A stretch of DNA of 64,000 nt from Pseudorasbora parva (GCF_024679245.1 NC_090184.1:7534047-7598046), one strand, 5' to 3'; shown: positions 1 to 11,069, counted from the stretch's first letter. Notes: a model not told the origin generated them from the sequence alone. Numbers and translations are program-made.

Positions 1-1809
1 GGCCATATGTGTTTGAGCTATGGCACAAAGTGAGAAAGGCTGACTTGTGGTAAACCTTTGGATTATATATGGAAAAACACAGGACACCTGAAATCAAGTG
101 CAGCTAACATCCGATGTTTCACACCTCAGGTGGTTGCATCTCATTTGTGGAATGAATCTGACTGATACGGCACCATTTTCTCATCTGCTCTCATGAGTTT
201 TCGGTCAAGCATATCTTCAGGTAAGTGAGGTTTTGGCATTTCAAAGTCTTTTTAAGGTTATTTTGTGCAGCATTATGCATTTGTTTGAGGAGGGTGTCGA
301 ATTAGCCTCAGTTGAGTGTATTTACTATTTCAATCCCATGTGTAATGCAGCACACAGTCACCAAACGAGTCATGGATTGATGATTTAAAACTCTGGACTA
401 GTTTTCTTGTATGTGTCCCTTTTTAACGCGCCTCAACTATCATACAGTCTGACATTTATGACAGTTTTGATTTTACAGTGTGACATGGCTTACAGATTAT
501 GTTTGTACAGCCTGACATGGAACAATCGTGAAGGACTATAATAAATCTGACAGTGTGCACCCGGGTTAAGTTTTGTTGTGGCCGGAACAAAGTTGGTTAG
601 GTTTTTTTTAGTGCAAAAAATAAATTAATAAATTCAAATCTTAACCTGGCTAATGATAAATTACAATGATTAAAAAAAGTGACAAAAAATTATGACAGAA
701 TTATATATTTGGTTGAACTATCCCTTTAGTTTAAGATTTATTTGAATCATAATTATGCAGACCTAGCTTCCAGGTTGTATTGCTGTTAACATTATTTAAA
801 TGTAACTTTTTATTGCAGGTGCAGTCAGATGAAACAACAGGAGTCCCAGCAACACTTCCAACACTGTTTAGTGTCACAATTCACCAGTGTGAGTGCCCGT
901 GCTCACCACCAGAGGGCACACCAATCCGGACTGTCGCTCTATCATAAACTACATTACCCATTATCCTTTGCCCGGACTCATTAGCACTCACTGTTTACAC
1001 CTGTGTCTTATTATTCTGTTTTCCACCTGCTTATCTCTGTTATTTACTGTGAAGTCTTTTTTTTGTGTGCACTGCGTTTCTGATCATTTTCCCCAGTTTA
1101 ATGTCTCTTGGCTTGTTGGATTTCTTGCCTGTTTCCCGGATTACCCGTTTGCCTGTCTCTCCTGTCTTGTTTGCCTTTTTGGACTGTTTGCTTGTGTATG
1201 ACCTTTTGCCTGCTTTTGACTACGATAGTGGATTACCCTCTTAATAAATACTGCATTTGGATCTCCTACATTCTGTCTCAGAGCGGTTCTTTACAATTAG
1301 AGACTTTTTTTCTCTTGTGAAGTTGTTGTTTGTTATCTTTAGCAAGTTACTGTGATTCCTCCTCCCTTCTACTTCAACTCTCATTGCTAGTTTAGCATAA
1401 TACACACTTGAAATTTGGTGTCACACTTTGAATGTTATTTACATTAATATAAATGGTTTCTGATTAACTGTAAATATTTGTCAAAAGTAAATTATTGAAT
1501 ATATTTTTTTGGTGAGTGTCTTATTTATCATGGAGTTAATAAGACTTTTACATAATGCTCAAAGTTGCATGTGGGCCACATAAGGGCCATTACATTTTAA
1601 CAAAACTCAGCCATACTAAAATTCCATATAAGGGCCACATACAATTGTATAGTTTGGCTCACGTTTGGTGGAGTTATGGCACTGCTTTGGCTTTGCTGTG
1701 GTAAAGAAGAAGTGGGCCAGATCTGGGCCGGCAAACACAATCTAATCTGGGCCACATCTAAGCTGTTTATCTGGGCCAGATCTGGGCCAAAGGAAATTTG
1801 CTGACTGGG
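1..1809. mobile_element. Right part of a composite TIR-like repeat (U1 copy)
   Basis: This matches 30327-32123 and 49675-51481. In those fuller copies the block starts CCCAGATAGCAAGC and ends GCTGACTGGG, an imperfect inverted pair, and both ends are rich in GGGCC words such as gggccagatctgggcc. No transposase ORF is visible. A solo LTR lies inside it. The superfamily is not recognised and no target duplication is evident at the outer ends. Confidence 0.5.
872..1295 (+). mobile_element. Solo LTR (family A), U1 copy
   Basis: About 424 bp beginning TGTCAC and ending TTTACA, with an AATAAA near the 3' part (about 1242) typical of an LTR R region. Flanks are ..TTAG and ATTAG.., a possible 4-bp target duplication. 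The short ORFs inside (893-1320) are LTR sequence, not genes. The same LTR sits at the same place in U2 and U3, so insertion predates the unit duplication. Confidence 0.65.
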
Positions 1810-2300
1810 TATTTTATCAAGCCACAACACATCTATTTTACTGTAGCGTCCCATTGCCAAATCCTGGCTCCCCACCGAAACTAAGCTGGTTCTAGCCTGG
1901 ATGTAATGTGAACCTGAGTCTTTTTTTCAAAAACTCAATTGTTATTAGAGGATACTTTGGGTAGTTAACTCTTAGTTGTTTACTCACAGGCCTGTATTGC
2001 ATTTACATGAAAGTGAGACCTTTTTGGAAAAAAACTCAATTGTTATTGAAAGATTATTTAGTGAGGCCAGTAGGGTGTTTTCACAATAGCAGAATATTTG
2101 GGAGAGAGTTGCTATAGTTTGAGTACACTGTAATGCAATTCAGGTGGTAGCTCATTCTCAGAATTTGCTGCCTATCAAATGCCTATAAAATATGGACCAT
2201 TTTATCAAGCCAGAACACATCTGTCTACTGTAGCGTCCCATGGCCAAAGCATGGCTCCCCACCAAAACTAGGCTGGTTCTAGCCCTGATGTAATGTGAAC
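1810..2300. repeat. About 390-bp tandem repeat, 1 full plus 1 partial copy
   Basis: The marker ttttatcaagcca recurs about 390 bp apart (near 1813 and 2201), followed each time by the same series of words (tagcgtccca.., ggctggttctagcc.., caattgttatt). No coding capacity is seen. U2 has one more copy than U1 and U3. Confidence 0.7.
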
Positions 2301-2362
2301 TGAAGAGGTTTTTTCAAAAATGGAATTGTTATTTGAGGATGTTTTGGGAAATCAACTCTTAG

Positions 2363-2428
2363 TGTCACATGCCTGTCCTGTCTTGTGTGCACATGTGGGT
2401 TTTGTCAGTATGGTCTTTGTGCTTCTGT

Positions 2429-2430
<2 letters not shown>
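2363..2430 (+). mobile_element. 5' stump of solo LTR (family B), truncated
   Basis: The first about 68 bp match the LTR that is complete at 33077-33434 and 52044-52401. It then runs straight into (AT)n. The rest of the LTR and about 2.7 kb of downstream Tc1-like sequence present in U2 are missing here. Confidence 0.7.

Positions 2431-2519
<89 letters not shown>
2431..2519. repeat. (AT)n microsatellite
   Basis: About 89 bp of pure AT dinucleotide. It joins the LTR stump on the left to sequence that in U2 follows a different (AT)n tract at 36193-36285, marking a deletion junction. ORFs of alternating Ile-Tyr across it are artefacts. Confidence 0.95.
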
Positions 2520-2520
<1 letters not shown>

Positions 2521-2677
2521 TTTCTCCCTGAAAATCACTGGAAGTAAGACCAGAGCTGTACAGAAATCCATATCTGAACGACACTGAGAAGGTGTTAGGG
2601 ATGTAACAGTTTAAATAACAAAAGTTGTTTGTATCATAGTTTTAGAGTCACGATAAATAATTGTAGAGCCACTGTAG

Positions 2678-3897
2678 TGAGATGGGCTTTGTAACGACGT
2701 CTTTAGTGCCTTTATGGGTCTTCCGAAGATGAACGGAGGTCTTACGGGTGTCGGATGACATGTATGGAGGACCAAACCTGCATTTTTTTGTAACTCATGG
2801 TCATGGATCAGGAGATGTTACAGTCCATAACTACATAATATTCTCTGTAAAGTGTCGTGTATAGCTGAAAATCATGATTTCTTGTTGTGTTGATTGGTCA
2901 ATGTCAGTTATGTTACCAAGGTAGAGTTACAGTTTGTAACTGAACTGACAGTCATTCACAGAGAAACACACTCTCTCCCTCTCTCACACCTCAGACTGTC
3001 AACATGCTTACTCTACCTTGGTAACAGAGTTTGACGGAAACAAAAGCGACTGACTAATTAGAAAAACAAAAATCACGATTTCAGAAAATATACAATATAT
3101 TTCTATAGATATATAGAAATATGTAGATATTAAACTTGAGTATTTTGCAATCAGTTGTTGAATGGGTGTCATTCAATAGAAAAATGGCCTTTTTAGAAGG
3201 AACAAATTTGACACAGTTAAGGTACAAACGGGCTTGTCGCTGGGGTAGTATAATGTTTTTTTATAATTCATTTTATAATAATTATAATTTTATTTAATCA
3301 TATTTTAGTTATCATTCCCGTAATGGTTTAGTATTTTATGAGTTAAAGAACTCTGCCTCGTCTTTTGTCCAAACATACCACGCCATCTTTACTGACGTCA
3401 GGTGACCTGTAAATGGGAAAAACTGTTTCCATTGCAGTTTTGTGAAATATTCCTTTTTCGAATTGTCTGAGAAACCACCTCATGCTAGCGTAAAAACTTT
3501 TGGCGAAATGTACGTTTCCATGGGGCGTATTTTCAATTCGTAATTTACATTAAATAAGAAGGTAGAATTTGTGAAGAAATGCCAAAAGATCTGCCATAGG
3601 ACAGATGTAGGTTGTGTCTTATTCTGGCTCTGATTGGATTAAATGCAATCTTTTGTTAAGAACTCCATTACAATATATAAGTAGTGGAACATCTTAGGCA
3701 CATCTGTTGAGTGAGTTGTTGAATTATTCAATAAATAGAGTCTTTCAAAACAATAATTCATTCAGGAATAAAGCAACGCTATTGTGTATTGCTCTGAGAT
3801 GCTCAACTGGTTATCCTGATGAAAATAATGATTAAAATCTACATTACTTCTTGTTTATGGATGTTGTACTATTGACTGTTGATAATGACCGTTTAAT
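2678..3897 (+). repeat. Left arm of 9.7-kb inverted repeat (U1)
   Basis: This 1.2-kb segment is the reverse complement of 11070-12394, for example gataatgaccgtttaat here against attaaacggccattatc there. It contains an internal hairpin built on gttaccaaggtagag / ctctaccttggtaac (about 2920-3030). It lacks about 70 bp present in the right arm. The arms enclose the 418-aa gene. Confidence 0.8.
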
Positions 3898-3928
3898 GAC
3901 AGGAGTTTGTGTGTGTGGGCATATTTTT

Positions 3929-4192
3929 GTGACATATGAGGACACAAATGTGTATAATGACATGGGTATGACACAGGTATTACAGGAGAGGGTGAAATAT
4001 GAGGACATTGGCCATATCCCCACTTTTCAAAATGCTTACAAATCATACAGGATGAGTTTTTTTGAGAAAGTAAAAATGCAGAATGTTTCCTGTGATGGGT
4101 AGGTTTAGGGGCAGGGGCAGTGTAGGGGGATAGAAAATACGGTTTGTACAGTATAAAAACCATTACGCCTATGGAATGTCCCCATATGTCAC
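3929..4192. mobile_element. MITE with GTGACATATGRGGACA-type ends, U1
   Basis: 264 bp bounded by GTGACATATGAGGACA and TGTCCCCATATGTCAC, an almost perfect 16-bp terminal inverted repeat. It is non-coding. The internal words (cagtataaaaaccattacgc) are of a kind very common in cyprinid genomes. Superfamily not assigned; no target duplication is obvious. Confidence 0.75.
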
Positions 4193-4202
4193 AAAAACAA
4201 AC

Positions 4203-4259
4203 TGTGTATGTGTGTGTGCGTGCGTGCGTGCGCGTGTGTGTGTGTGTGTGTGTGTGTGG
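4203..4259. repeat. (GT)n/(GTGC)n microsatellite, U1
   Basis: Imperfect TG/TGCG repeat immediately beside the MITE. The pattern differs among the three units. Confidence 0.9.
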
Positions 4260-4269
4260 TCATTTTTTA

Positions 4270-4908
4270 ATTGAATTACAGTTACTTCTGATGTAACTTA
4301 GTACACTATAGACTAGGATATAACAATTCTATATAAAACAATCCTAGTAGATATTCATAAATATTTTTAATGATATTATTTTTTGAGAGCGAGAGTAATG
4401 GTAGTAATCTAACACTGTTGCAGAAGCTAGTAATTTTTTTTTTTTTTAAAGAAAAACTTACCCAATAGTGTGCATAAACCTACATTATATTAGAAGATTA
4501 ATGTTTTAAAGAATTAGAATTAGTAGGCTACGCCCCATATAGTAGTAAGCCTTTGGTAAAAAGAGTGTTCCAAAGGTACCCGGATGGTTTACTATTTCCG
4601 GCCAGAATTTGAAGTGCGGATCGATGTACACTCTAACAGCAAATATTGCCCACAATCTATTGCACGTTGGACTAGAATTCGATTAGAACGACAAACATGG
4701 ATAAAAAGTTTTTAAAAAATACAAACATTTGCGAGTGTTTGAGCTCACTGTGACATCATAGTGGAGATTCCGTTCTGGCAGCTGTAAATTGCAGATCTGA
4801 CTCTGGTTTGCAGTTAGTGCGTTTTGAATGAATAGAGCGAAAGACTTTCGAGACTTTGCAGATATCGACGACAAGTATTGAATTATCTCTCAGCATTCAG
4901 TGTCCATA
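4270..4908 (+). other. Upstream region of the 418-aa gene, U1
   Basis: Non-coding and very similar in all three units. It holds CAGCTG (about 4779, an E-box-like word) and tgacatca (about 4751, CRE-like), but no convincing TATA box. The 5'UTR and promoter probably lie in the last 300 bp, because repeat-like sequence stops and conserved single-copy-like sequence begins near 4580. Transcription start not determined. Confidence 0.35.
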
Positions 4909-6572
4909 ATGGCGCTGGTTAGCAGTTTATTAAGACAACTGTTTGATTGTTTTGCTCCCTTCTTGCGAAGAAGGGATGCACCACAGCAGTGTGTGGAGCA
5001 AGAATCAGCGGCAGTAGAGAAACTTCCAGAGGAGCGTGAGGCCTTCGACGGCACTGCCAATGACAGGAAGAGACGCCGCAAGGTACCTACACTGTAAAAA
5101 AATTATTTAGAAAAAAAGTTACCTGGTTGCCTTAAAATTTTGAGTTCATTGAAATTAAATTTTTTAGTTAATACAATGAACATTTGTTTTGAGATTCGAC
5201 AACATTTATTATAATATTATTAAAAGATTTTGTAAGCATATTGGGTAATTGTGTGTGTTTTATTTCTGATGACGCAGTGAAACATGCCAAATAGTGCTAT
5301 TTTCATGATTTATCACATTTTGTATGTGGTTCAGATACAATAATATTTAGATTTTCTATTTATTAAACAAATTTCCTTCATTGTATCAACTCAAATTTTT
5401 AATTTCAATAAACTCAAAATTTTAGGGCAACCAGGTTACTTACTTTTTAAAGTTAAACCAACAAAAACCAACATTTTTTTTTTTTACAGTGTAAGAATTG
5501 CCCGCTTGGAGAGAGAGAGGAGGAAAGAGAGGTGGAGATCAGTAAGGGAGGCAGTCACAAAGAGGAAGCTGAAATAACACAGAGAGGACGTGTACATCAG
5601 AAAAAAAGAGAGGTGCACAGTCTGGAAAAGTTGATGGAGGGAGGAAGTGAGCTTCAAGTGGATCCCCCCAAACTGTTGGCGGTTCCTTCATGTTCTGATG
5701 AAGTTGTTTCCCTCCAACGCTCTTCATCCCAGATGCTTCCTGTGGTGGTTCCTCCATGCCCCACTCCTGCACCTGATGAAATGTTTTCCATCCGACACTC
5801 TTCATCACAAGTACGTCATCCCAAACGGCTTCCTCTGAGCCCCACTCCTGCACATGATGAAGTGGTTGCTCTTCAGCATCCTCCCAGCCGGAAGCCTCTG
5901 CCGTTCGCTTGTTTCCCGTTTGAGCCACTGAGCCCCACTCCTGCACCTGATGAAGTGGTTGCTTTTCAGCGTCCTCCCAGCCGGAAGCCTCTGCCGTTCG
6001 CTTGTTCCCCGTTTGAGCCAGCTCCAGAACTCATTCTGGTGGACATAGAGGATGATGAGAGCGAGTATGTGACGTTTACAGGGAAGACCTTCTGCGCCAT
6101 CGACTTAGTCAAGTCTGAGCGCCCTCAAATGCCGGAGCTTGAAAAGAAACCGAGACTAATGGTTGCTTGGATGGAGAAGGACTGCGAGGTGCAGGAGGAA
6201 GTGTGGGCAGACGAAGTGGTGGAGGTCCAGGAATTTGTGGAAGAGGAAGGTGACCCCAGTGAAATGGGAGATGCTCACGCCATACAAGGCCATTTGGATG
6301 ATGCTTTTCAGATTGATGAACGTGTAGACTCTCCTGAGGGTCCCCAGAATGAGACCCAGGACAATGCGACCGTCCAGAAAATGTGCAAAAGAAAAGAGCC
6401 ACTTGTTCTGTTCACCTGGGCAGCGAAGAAGGCCAAGAAAATACAGGAGAAGAAATTACTCAAGGAGAAGGAGCGACAAGAAAAAGAGTTACTGCTTGAA
6501 CGCTACATAAATGAACCGAAACTGAAACACTTGTGGATAAATAAGCATAACCGCAACTACTGCTCCTCCTAG
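4909..6572 (+). CDS. Unrecognised two-exon gene, 418 aa, Pro-rich repeat and Lys/Glu-rich protein (U1 copy)
   Basis: Exon 1 is 4909-5082 (58 codons, ATG in ccataATGG) and ends after a basic run RKRRRK. The donor is AAG^GTACCT. Exon 2 is 5490-6572, acceptor TTTACAG^TGT, phase 0, ending TAG; an AATAAA follows at 6607. Residues about 120-235 hold four degenerate repeats of 26-31 aa with a DEVVxxQ/DEMFxxR core, then SSSQ or PPSRKPLPFAC. Next come an acidic stretch (IEDDESE) and a Glu-rich centre. The C terminus (about 370-400) is a Lys/Glu-rich probable helix. There is no signal peptide or membrane segment; the basic clusters suggest a nuclear protein (inference). I do not recognise the family. 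Exon 1 is unchanged and exon 2 open in all three units, which supports a real gene or a very recent duplication. It lies between the inverted-repeat arms. The only intron is a MITE (see 5090-5491). Confidence 0.7.
5090..5491. mobile_element. MITE that forms the intron of the 418-aa gene (U1)
   Basis: 402 bp with ends CACTGTAAAAAA and TTTTTTACAGTG, flanked by TA on both sides. Longer inverted homology continues inside (gttacctggttgcc against ggcaaccaggtta, and aaaattttgagtt against aaactcaaaatttt). The intron (5083-5489) begins 7 bp before the left end and stops 2 bp before the right end, so the acceptor AG belongs to the element. A TA duplication fits a Tc1/mariner-like or other TA-targeting family. 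Confidence 0.8.
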
Positions 6573-6606
6573 TGCAGCTCATCCCTCTTCACCTTTACCC
6601 TCTGTA

Positions 6607-6612
6607 AATAAA
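6607..6612 (+). promoter_or_regulatory. AATAAA polyadenylation signal, 418-aa gene U1
   Basis: AATAAA lies 35 bp after the TAG stop in ctctgtAAATAAAAG. It is present at the same place in the other two copies. Confidence 0.6.
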
Positions 6613-6930
6613 AGAGTGCATACTAAAAGTTGAAAGATCCATGACTCTTCCTGACTTTTAAATAATAAAAAAATCACTTTATTTTGACGATAATGATGTA
6701 TATTAAAATATAGTTATTTTTGCTTAAAATAAGGTATCAACATTTTTGATACGGCTGAAATTTCTTAATTCTTATCACCATTTTCAATATCATTTAAAAA
6801 TCTAATATAGCCTAAAATAAACTCTCAAGCTTACTGAAGACAACCACACACAATAGAACAAAAACACTAATAAAACAGACCTTCCGTATTTAATTGTAAT
6901 ATTGTATATTGTCTAAAGAAAGTAAAAAAT

Positions 6931-7248
6931 TGTGGTGTGACAGGCAGCGGGGCGAGGGACTGCGAAAGCGGGCAGGTGTTGACGAGTGCCAGCTGCATGG
7001 CACACTGGTCTCGTCTCGCGGCCATGTGACGGGAGCATAAAAGGAGGAGCAAGGGCTGCGGAAGACGAGAGAGGACCAGGCCTGGATTTTACGTTATGTT
7101 TTGTTTATGTTTTATTATGTTTATGTGGGCAGTCGTCCGTGAGGGGCTGCCCGCGGTTTTACTTTCGTTTTGTTTATTTATGTTGAATTGAAGTTTTGAA
7201 AAGTTCGCCGGTTCCCGCCTCCTTCCTTCCGATCTAAGATTCGTTACA
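6931..7248 (+). mobile_element. Solo LTR (family C), U1, with AAAAT target duplication
   Basis: 318 bp from TGTGGTGTGACAGG to GATTCGTTACA with 5-bp direct repeats AAAAT at 6926-6930 and 7249-7253. GC-rich, with a TATA-like gcataaaagg. It is also present in U2 (40718-41035) but absent at the matching site in U3 (about 61350). Confidence 0.85.
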
Positions 7249-7363
7249 AAAATACAGATGTTTTCTTTCTTTGGTTTTCAGGTTTTTCCAGTTATGATAC
7301 GACCTGAATAGTAATGACTATTATAACTCCATGTATGTACATGATGTTAATATTATGTATTTC

Positions 7364-9645
7364 AAAGCTACACTGTGTAACTTTTTTAGTTTATTCTTAG
7401 CTAAAAAAACGTTGTTCTTTCAAAAATATATGTGCTCATTAATGTATATTTACTTCTTTCAAGTAATAAAGTATTCTCGTAAGTTTATAATATGCCATTT
7501 AAAATACATACGGGTGAGGGGTTCGAATGCCGGTCGCCATGTTGCCCCTCCATCTTGAAAGTACATTAGCCAAAGAGGGACATACCCGTAAATTCAAGCT
7601 TCGCCTTTCGCGTTTTAACACTCGGTGGCACTCATGGTTGAGGTCGAACTGGAAGCCATGTTAATCTTGGGCTGAATCGGCCACCATAGGCGTTAAAATG
7701 AAATTGGAATTGAGTGGAACAGAAACTAATATTCACTGGATGGCCATATACTGGGACGTCGTTCAGCCTATTTTAGGGGGGCTGAAGCTACCCTAAAATG
7801 TTCCTAATCCCCACTATCACTAACCATATCATCATTCATATCTAGACACAACAAATGATGTATATCCAGCTACCAAAAATACCCGAAAAATTGGAAGTTG
7901 GACAGAAGTACAAAGAGTCGTTGTGCTATCAATATGATGCATCGCTAGCCCAGAAATCTAGACGCACCCTAGCGGCAGCAAATTTAATCTGCCCGCGAGT
8001 GTCGTCTAGCAACTCTCAATACCCTTCTGAGCTGTATTCGCCTAACTCTTGCCGGGCCAATCACATCGTGTATAGAGTCGGTGGGCGGGGCCATAATGAC
8101 GACGGCCGAGTTGCGTTTGCGTGCTTCTAGTAAACACAGAAACTGGCGACCGGCGGTCTTTCGAATCAGCTTAGACCGCGACTCTGGAAGACTTGGAGTT
8201 AAGCTTTTCTCTGAGAAAAGAACAGCACTGAAGTCATTCTTAAGAAGGGAAGATGTGTTTGGAGTTTTGCTGACCGGATATGGCGAATGTTTAATCTATC
8301 AACAAGCTCTGTTTCACCTTCATTGCTCTGGTTGGTTGAAGCGCTATCCTATCGTGTGCAGAGGGAGTTTGAAAGACAACCGTTTATTGGATTGAGCTGT
8401 CAATGGTGAGTTTACAGACCAATCATCTTGATGTGGGTCTGGCTTGTCAGGCTAATGCATCGCACCATCTCGTTGCAACTGTGGCAGCTTTCAGAGCGTT
8501 AATTGCAGACCAGAGTGCTGCTGTAAGTGACGGCCATTGCACACATACTCCGTTTGCCGTGCATATGCGGTGTGTATTTTTTCCCATACCCATTGTCAAC
8601 GGATGACAGCGGACGCGGTCCGGCGAACCGTTCCAGGAGCGGTGCGTAAAGAGCAGTGCTGCGATCGTTTTCGCACCAGACGCATATGATGTGAATATAG
8701 TCTATAATTCTATTCCGTTTCAAAGTCATGAGGCCTTTTGCCTTGGGTAAATCAAGGAAAACAACATCATACCTGGCATTTAGTTAAATAAGAAGTAATA
8801 ATGGATAGCACTCGTCCTCCTTTCTTTTTGGAGGTAGAAAAACAAAGTTCTTTATGACCTGCTGGATTTCTTAAAACAAAAAAGAGATTTACAAAATAAA
8901 AGACACAATTTTTTGTCTATTGTAATGTGTGATTTTTAACATTGACTAGGCCTATAACATATGTTTAAATGTTATGCCACTTGCGTTGTGTGAGCGAATT
9001 AATATATAAATCTAAAGGCTATATAAATATAAAGGAATTGGAGTAAAGGGATTGAATAAAACGTTGTTTATATTATAATAGTGCTTTTAAACATGCCATC
9101 TATGAAAGAGTGTATACAAGAGAATTGCAATGATCACAAGCCATGTTCAATAGCCTAACAACTCTTAAATTTGACATAAAAAATAATTAATAAATGCTGT
9201 GTTTGTGGCATACAGCCGCGGATCAGTTGCGCTCTGCAAACGCAGCAAATATGAAAGCACATCAGCGCACTTCTGCATCGGCAACTTTAGTTTGGTCTGA
9301 GCTCGTTATCCACCCTCCCGCCCACATACACCGATACACGCTAATGGTGAAAGAAGATCGGTAAGTGCCGTGAGTCGTGTGATACAGTCAAATTGTAAGT
9401 TGTTTTTAATGACCTGCTTTCCTTTAGCTACGTTTTCTTGAGGTAAAGGAAAGGGGATATTTTGGTTTGATATGGAAAACTATAGTCTAGCTAGAGTGAA
9501 CAGGCAAAATACAAGATTTTGCAAACGCAAATTTCAAATAGCCTACCCTGGGGCTAAGCCCCCCCTGTCTTCCAATCCTAGTGAGGTCCCTGGTCATATA
9601 CCTTTTCACCGCTAGATGAGGGAAAATATCACACAGTGTAGCTTT
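7364..9645. mobile_element. TIR element with AAAGCTACACTGTGT ends, U1
   Basis: The left end AAAGCTACACTGTGT is mirrored by ACACAGTGTAGCTTT at the right end. It has no transposase ORF. The inverted-repeat arm 8027-8454 lies inside it, so the region is nested. The remainder is non-coding, AT-rich DNA. Confidence 0.6.
8027..8454 (+). repeat. Left arm of inner inverted repeat, U1
   Basis: About 430 bp from ctgagctgta to ggcttgtcaggcta. It is the reverse complement of 10199-10624 (tagcctgacaagcc to tacagctcag). The ORFs across it (8081-8606) are not supported as genes because the same sequence recurs as repeat arms. Confidence 0.75.
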
Positions 9646-10198
9646 AATGAATAAAGAGAAAATTATTGAATTCATGTGTTTTATTGTATGTTTAATGAAA
9701 ATAATACAAAAATATATATTCTTAGCATTCTTTCTATTGCTGCCAGGTTAGACTTGTGTTGTAATGATTTATGCCTGTACAGTGTGCGTAAAGAAGATGA
9801 TGATATAATGCCTTTTAATAAATGAAGGTAAAACAATACATATAATGAATTAAATATGCAGTACATTACAGTTTTTAGTGTATTCCAAAATAGAGAAAAT
9901 ACAGGACCAGGACCAGCATAATCCAGCTGCCATGCTTCAAAAACCTAACCAGCATATGTTGTTTTTTTCAACAGAGGTCTTGCCTGAGCAACTGTTGGTG
10001 CAAGCCATTGCGGTGGCTGCACTAGGAGTAGGGGCGATATACCGGTAGACACGATTAACCGGTAGAAATTTGTCAACCGGTAGATTTTGGAATACGCTCA
10101 TGTGATGTTACTGTGCTGCACGGTCACAAAAGTTTATCGTTTGCATGTGTTTTTAAGCACCGCAGTTTAAAAACAGGTGTGCTCCTAGTACAGCCACC
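9646..10198. other. Spacer, no gene seen
   Basis: AT-rich sequence between the TIR element and the right inner arm. It contains a short word repeated three times (accggtaga, about 10040-10085). No gene or clear element is visible. Confidence 0.5.
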
Positions 10199-10624
10199 TA
10201 GCCTGACAAGCCAGACCCACATCAAGATGTTTGGTCTGGAAACTCACCATTGACAGCTCAATCCGAGGGGCGGATAAACGGTTGTCTTTCAAACTCCCTC
10301 TCCATGGCGTGCACGCAATAGGATAGTGCTACAACCAACCAGAGCAACGAAGGTGAAGCAGAGCTAGTTGACAGATTAAACTTTCATCGTATCCGGTCCC
10401 TTTTTAAGAATGACTTCAGTGCCGTTCTTTGTTCTTTTCTCAGAGAAAAGCTTAACTCCAAGTCTTCCAGAGTCGCGGCCAAAGCTGATTCGAAAGACCG
10501 CCATTCGCCAGCTTCTGTGTTTACTAGAAGCACGCAAGCACAACTCGGCCCTCATTATGTTAAGCCCCGCCCACCAACTCTATACACGATGTGATCGGCC
10601 CGACCCGAGTTTTTACAGCTCAGG
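10199..10624 (-). repeat. Right arm of inner inverted repeat, U1
   Basis: Reverse complement of 8027-8454 with a few substitutions and small indels; the ends match at tacagctcag against ctgagctgta. Confidence 0.75.
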
Positions 10625-11069
10625 GGTCTCATTTATAAACCTTTGTGTATATTTCATCCTAAAAGTGTACATACGTACAAAAGCTAGATTTTGCGTACAC
10701 ACACAAAAAAATTCTGATTTATAAAACACCAGAAGCTGCGCAAAAATCCCTTTATAAATCACAGCCAGCAACAGATTGTGCGTACGTGCTTCTCCACCCT
10801 TTCTCCTCCCCGAAACCACCATATATGGAGCTTACAACGCCTAGTTTTACTATGCATGACCTCATCTGCATATCATTTGCATGCATATTCCCATCCACGT
10901 CACACCATGTTTAACACTGTCAAAGGTAAAAGACATTGAAAATATTAGATACAGACTATAAATGCCACATTACATTACTGAATATCATTCAATATCCTTT
11001 TTATGTTTTAGAATAAATATATCAAAATATCCATAAGAAAACATAAATAAATAGTGTTATTTTAGGCTA
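10625..11069. repeat. Interspersed repeat starting tctcatttataaa, plus AT-rich DNA
   Basis: It contains several cgtac words (gtacatacgtac, gcgtacac, gcgtacgtgc), resembling the insert at 14501-14841 that starts cctcatttatcaaaa. Probably the same family of non-autonomous element; ends not defined. No gene. Confidence 0.4.

Noticed and set aside
893..1320. Cys-rich 65-116 aa ORFs in each U unit
   Set aside because: They lie wholly inside a solo LTR and shift frame between units.
2320..2587. ORFs rich in alternating Ile-Tyr across AT tracts (also 33928-34270, 35797-36009, 36112-36370)
   Set aside because: They are translations of (AT)n microsatellites, with no start context or conservation.
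3855..4163. Antisense 90-102 aa ORF across the GTGACATATG MITE
   Set aside because: It is a non-coding MITE with terminal inverted repeats.
5539..5946. Antisense 135-aa ORF opposite exon 2 (also 39323-39730)
   Set aside because: A shadow of the Pro-rich repeat coding sequence; the U3 copy is shorter because of a stop.
8081..8606. ORFs of 67-104 aa in the inner repeat arm
   Set aside because: Frame and length differ among the three units, and the same sequence recurs inverted at 10199-10624 as a repeat.
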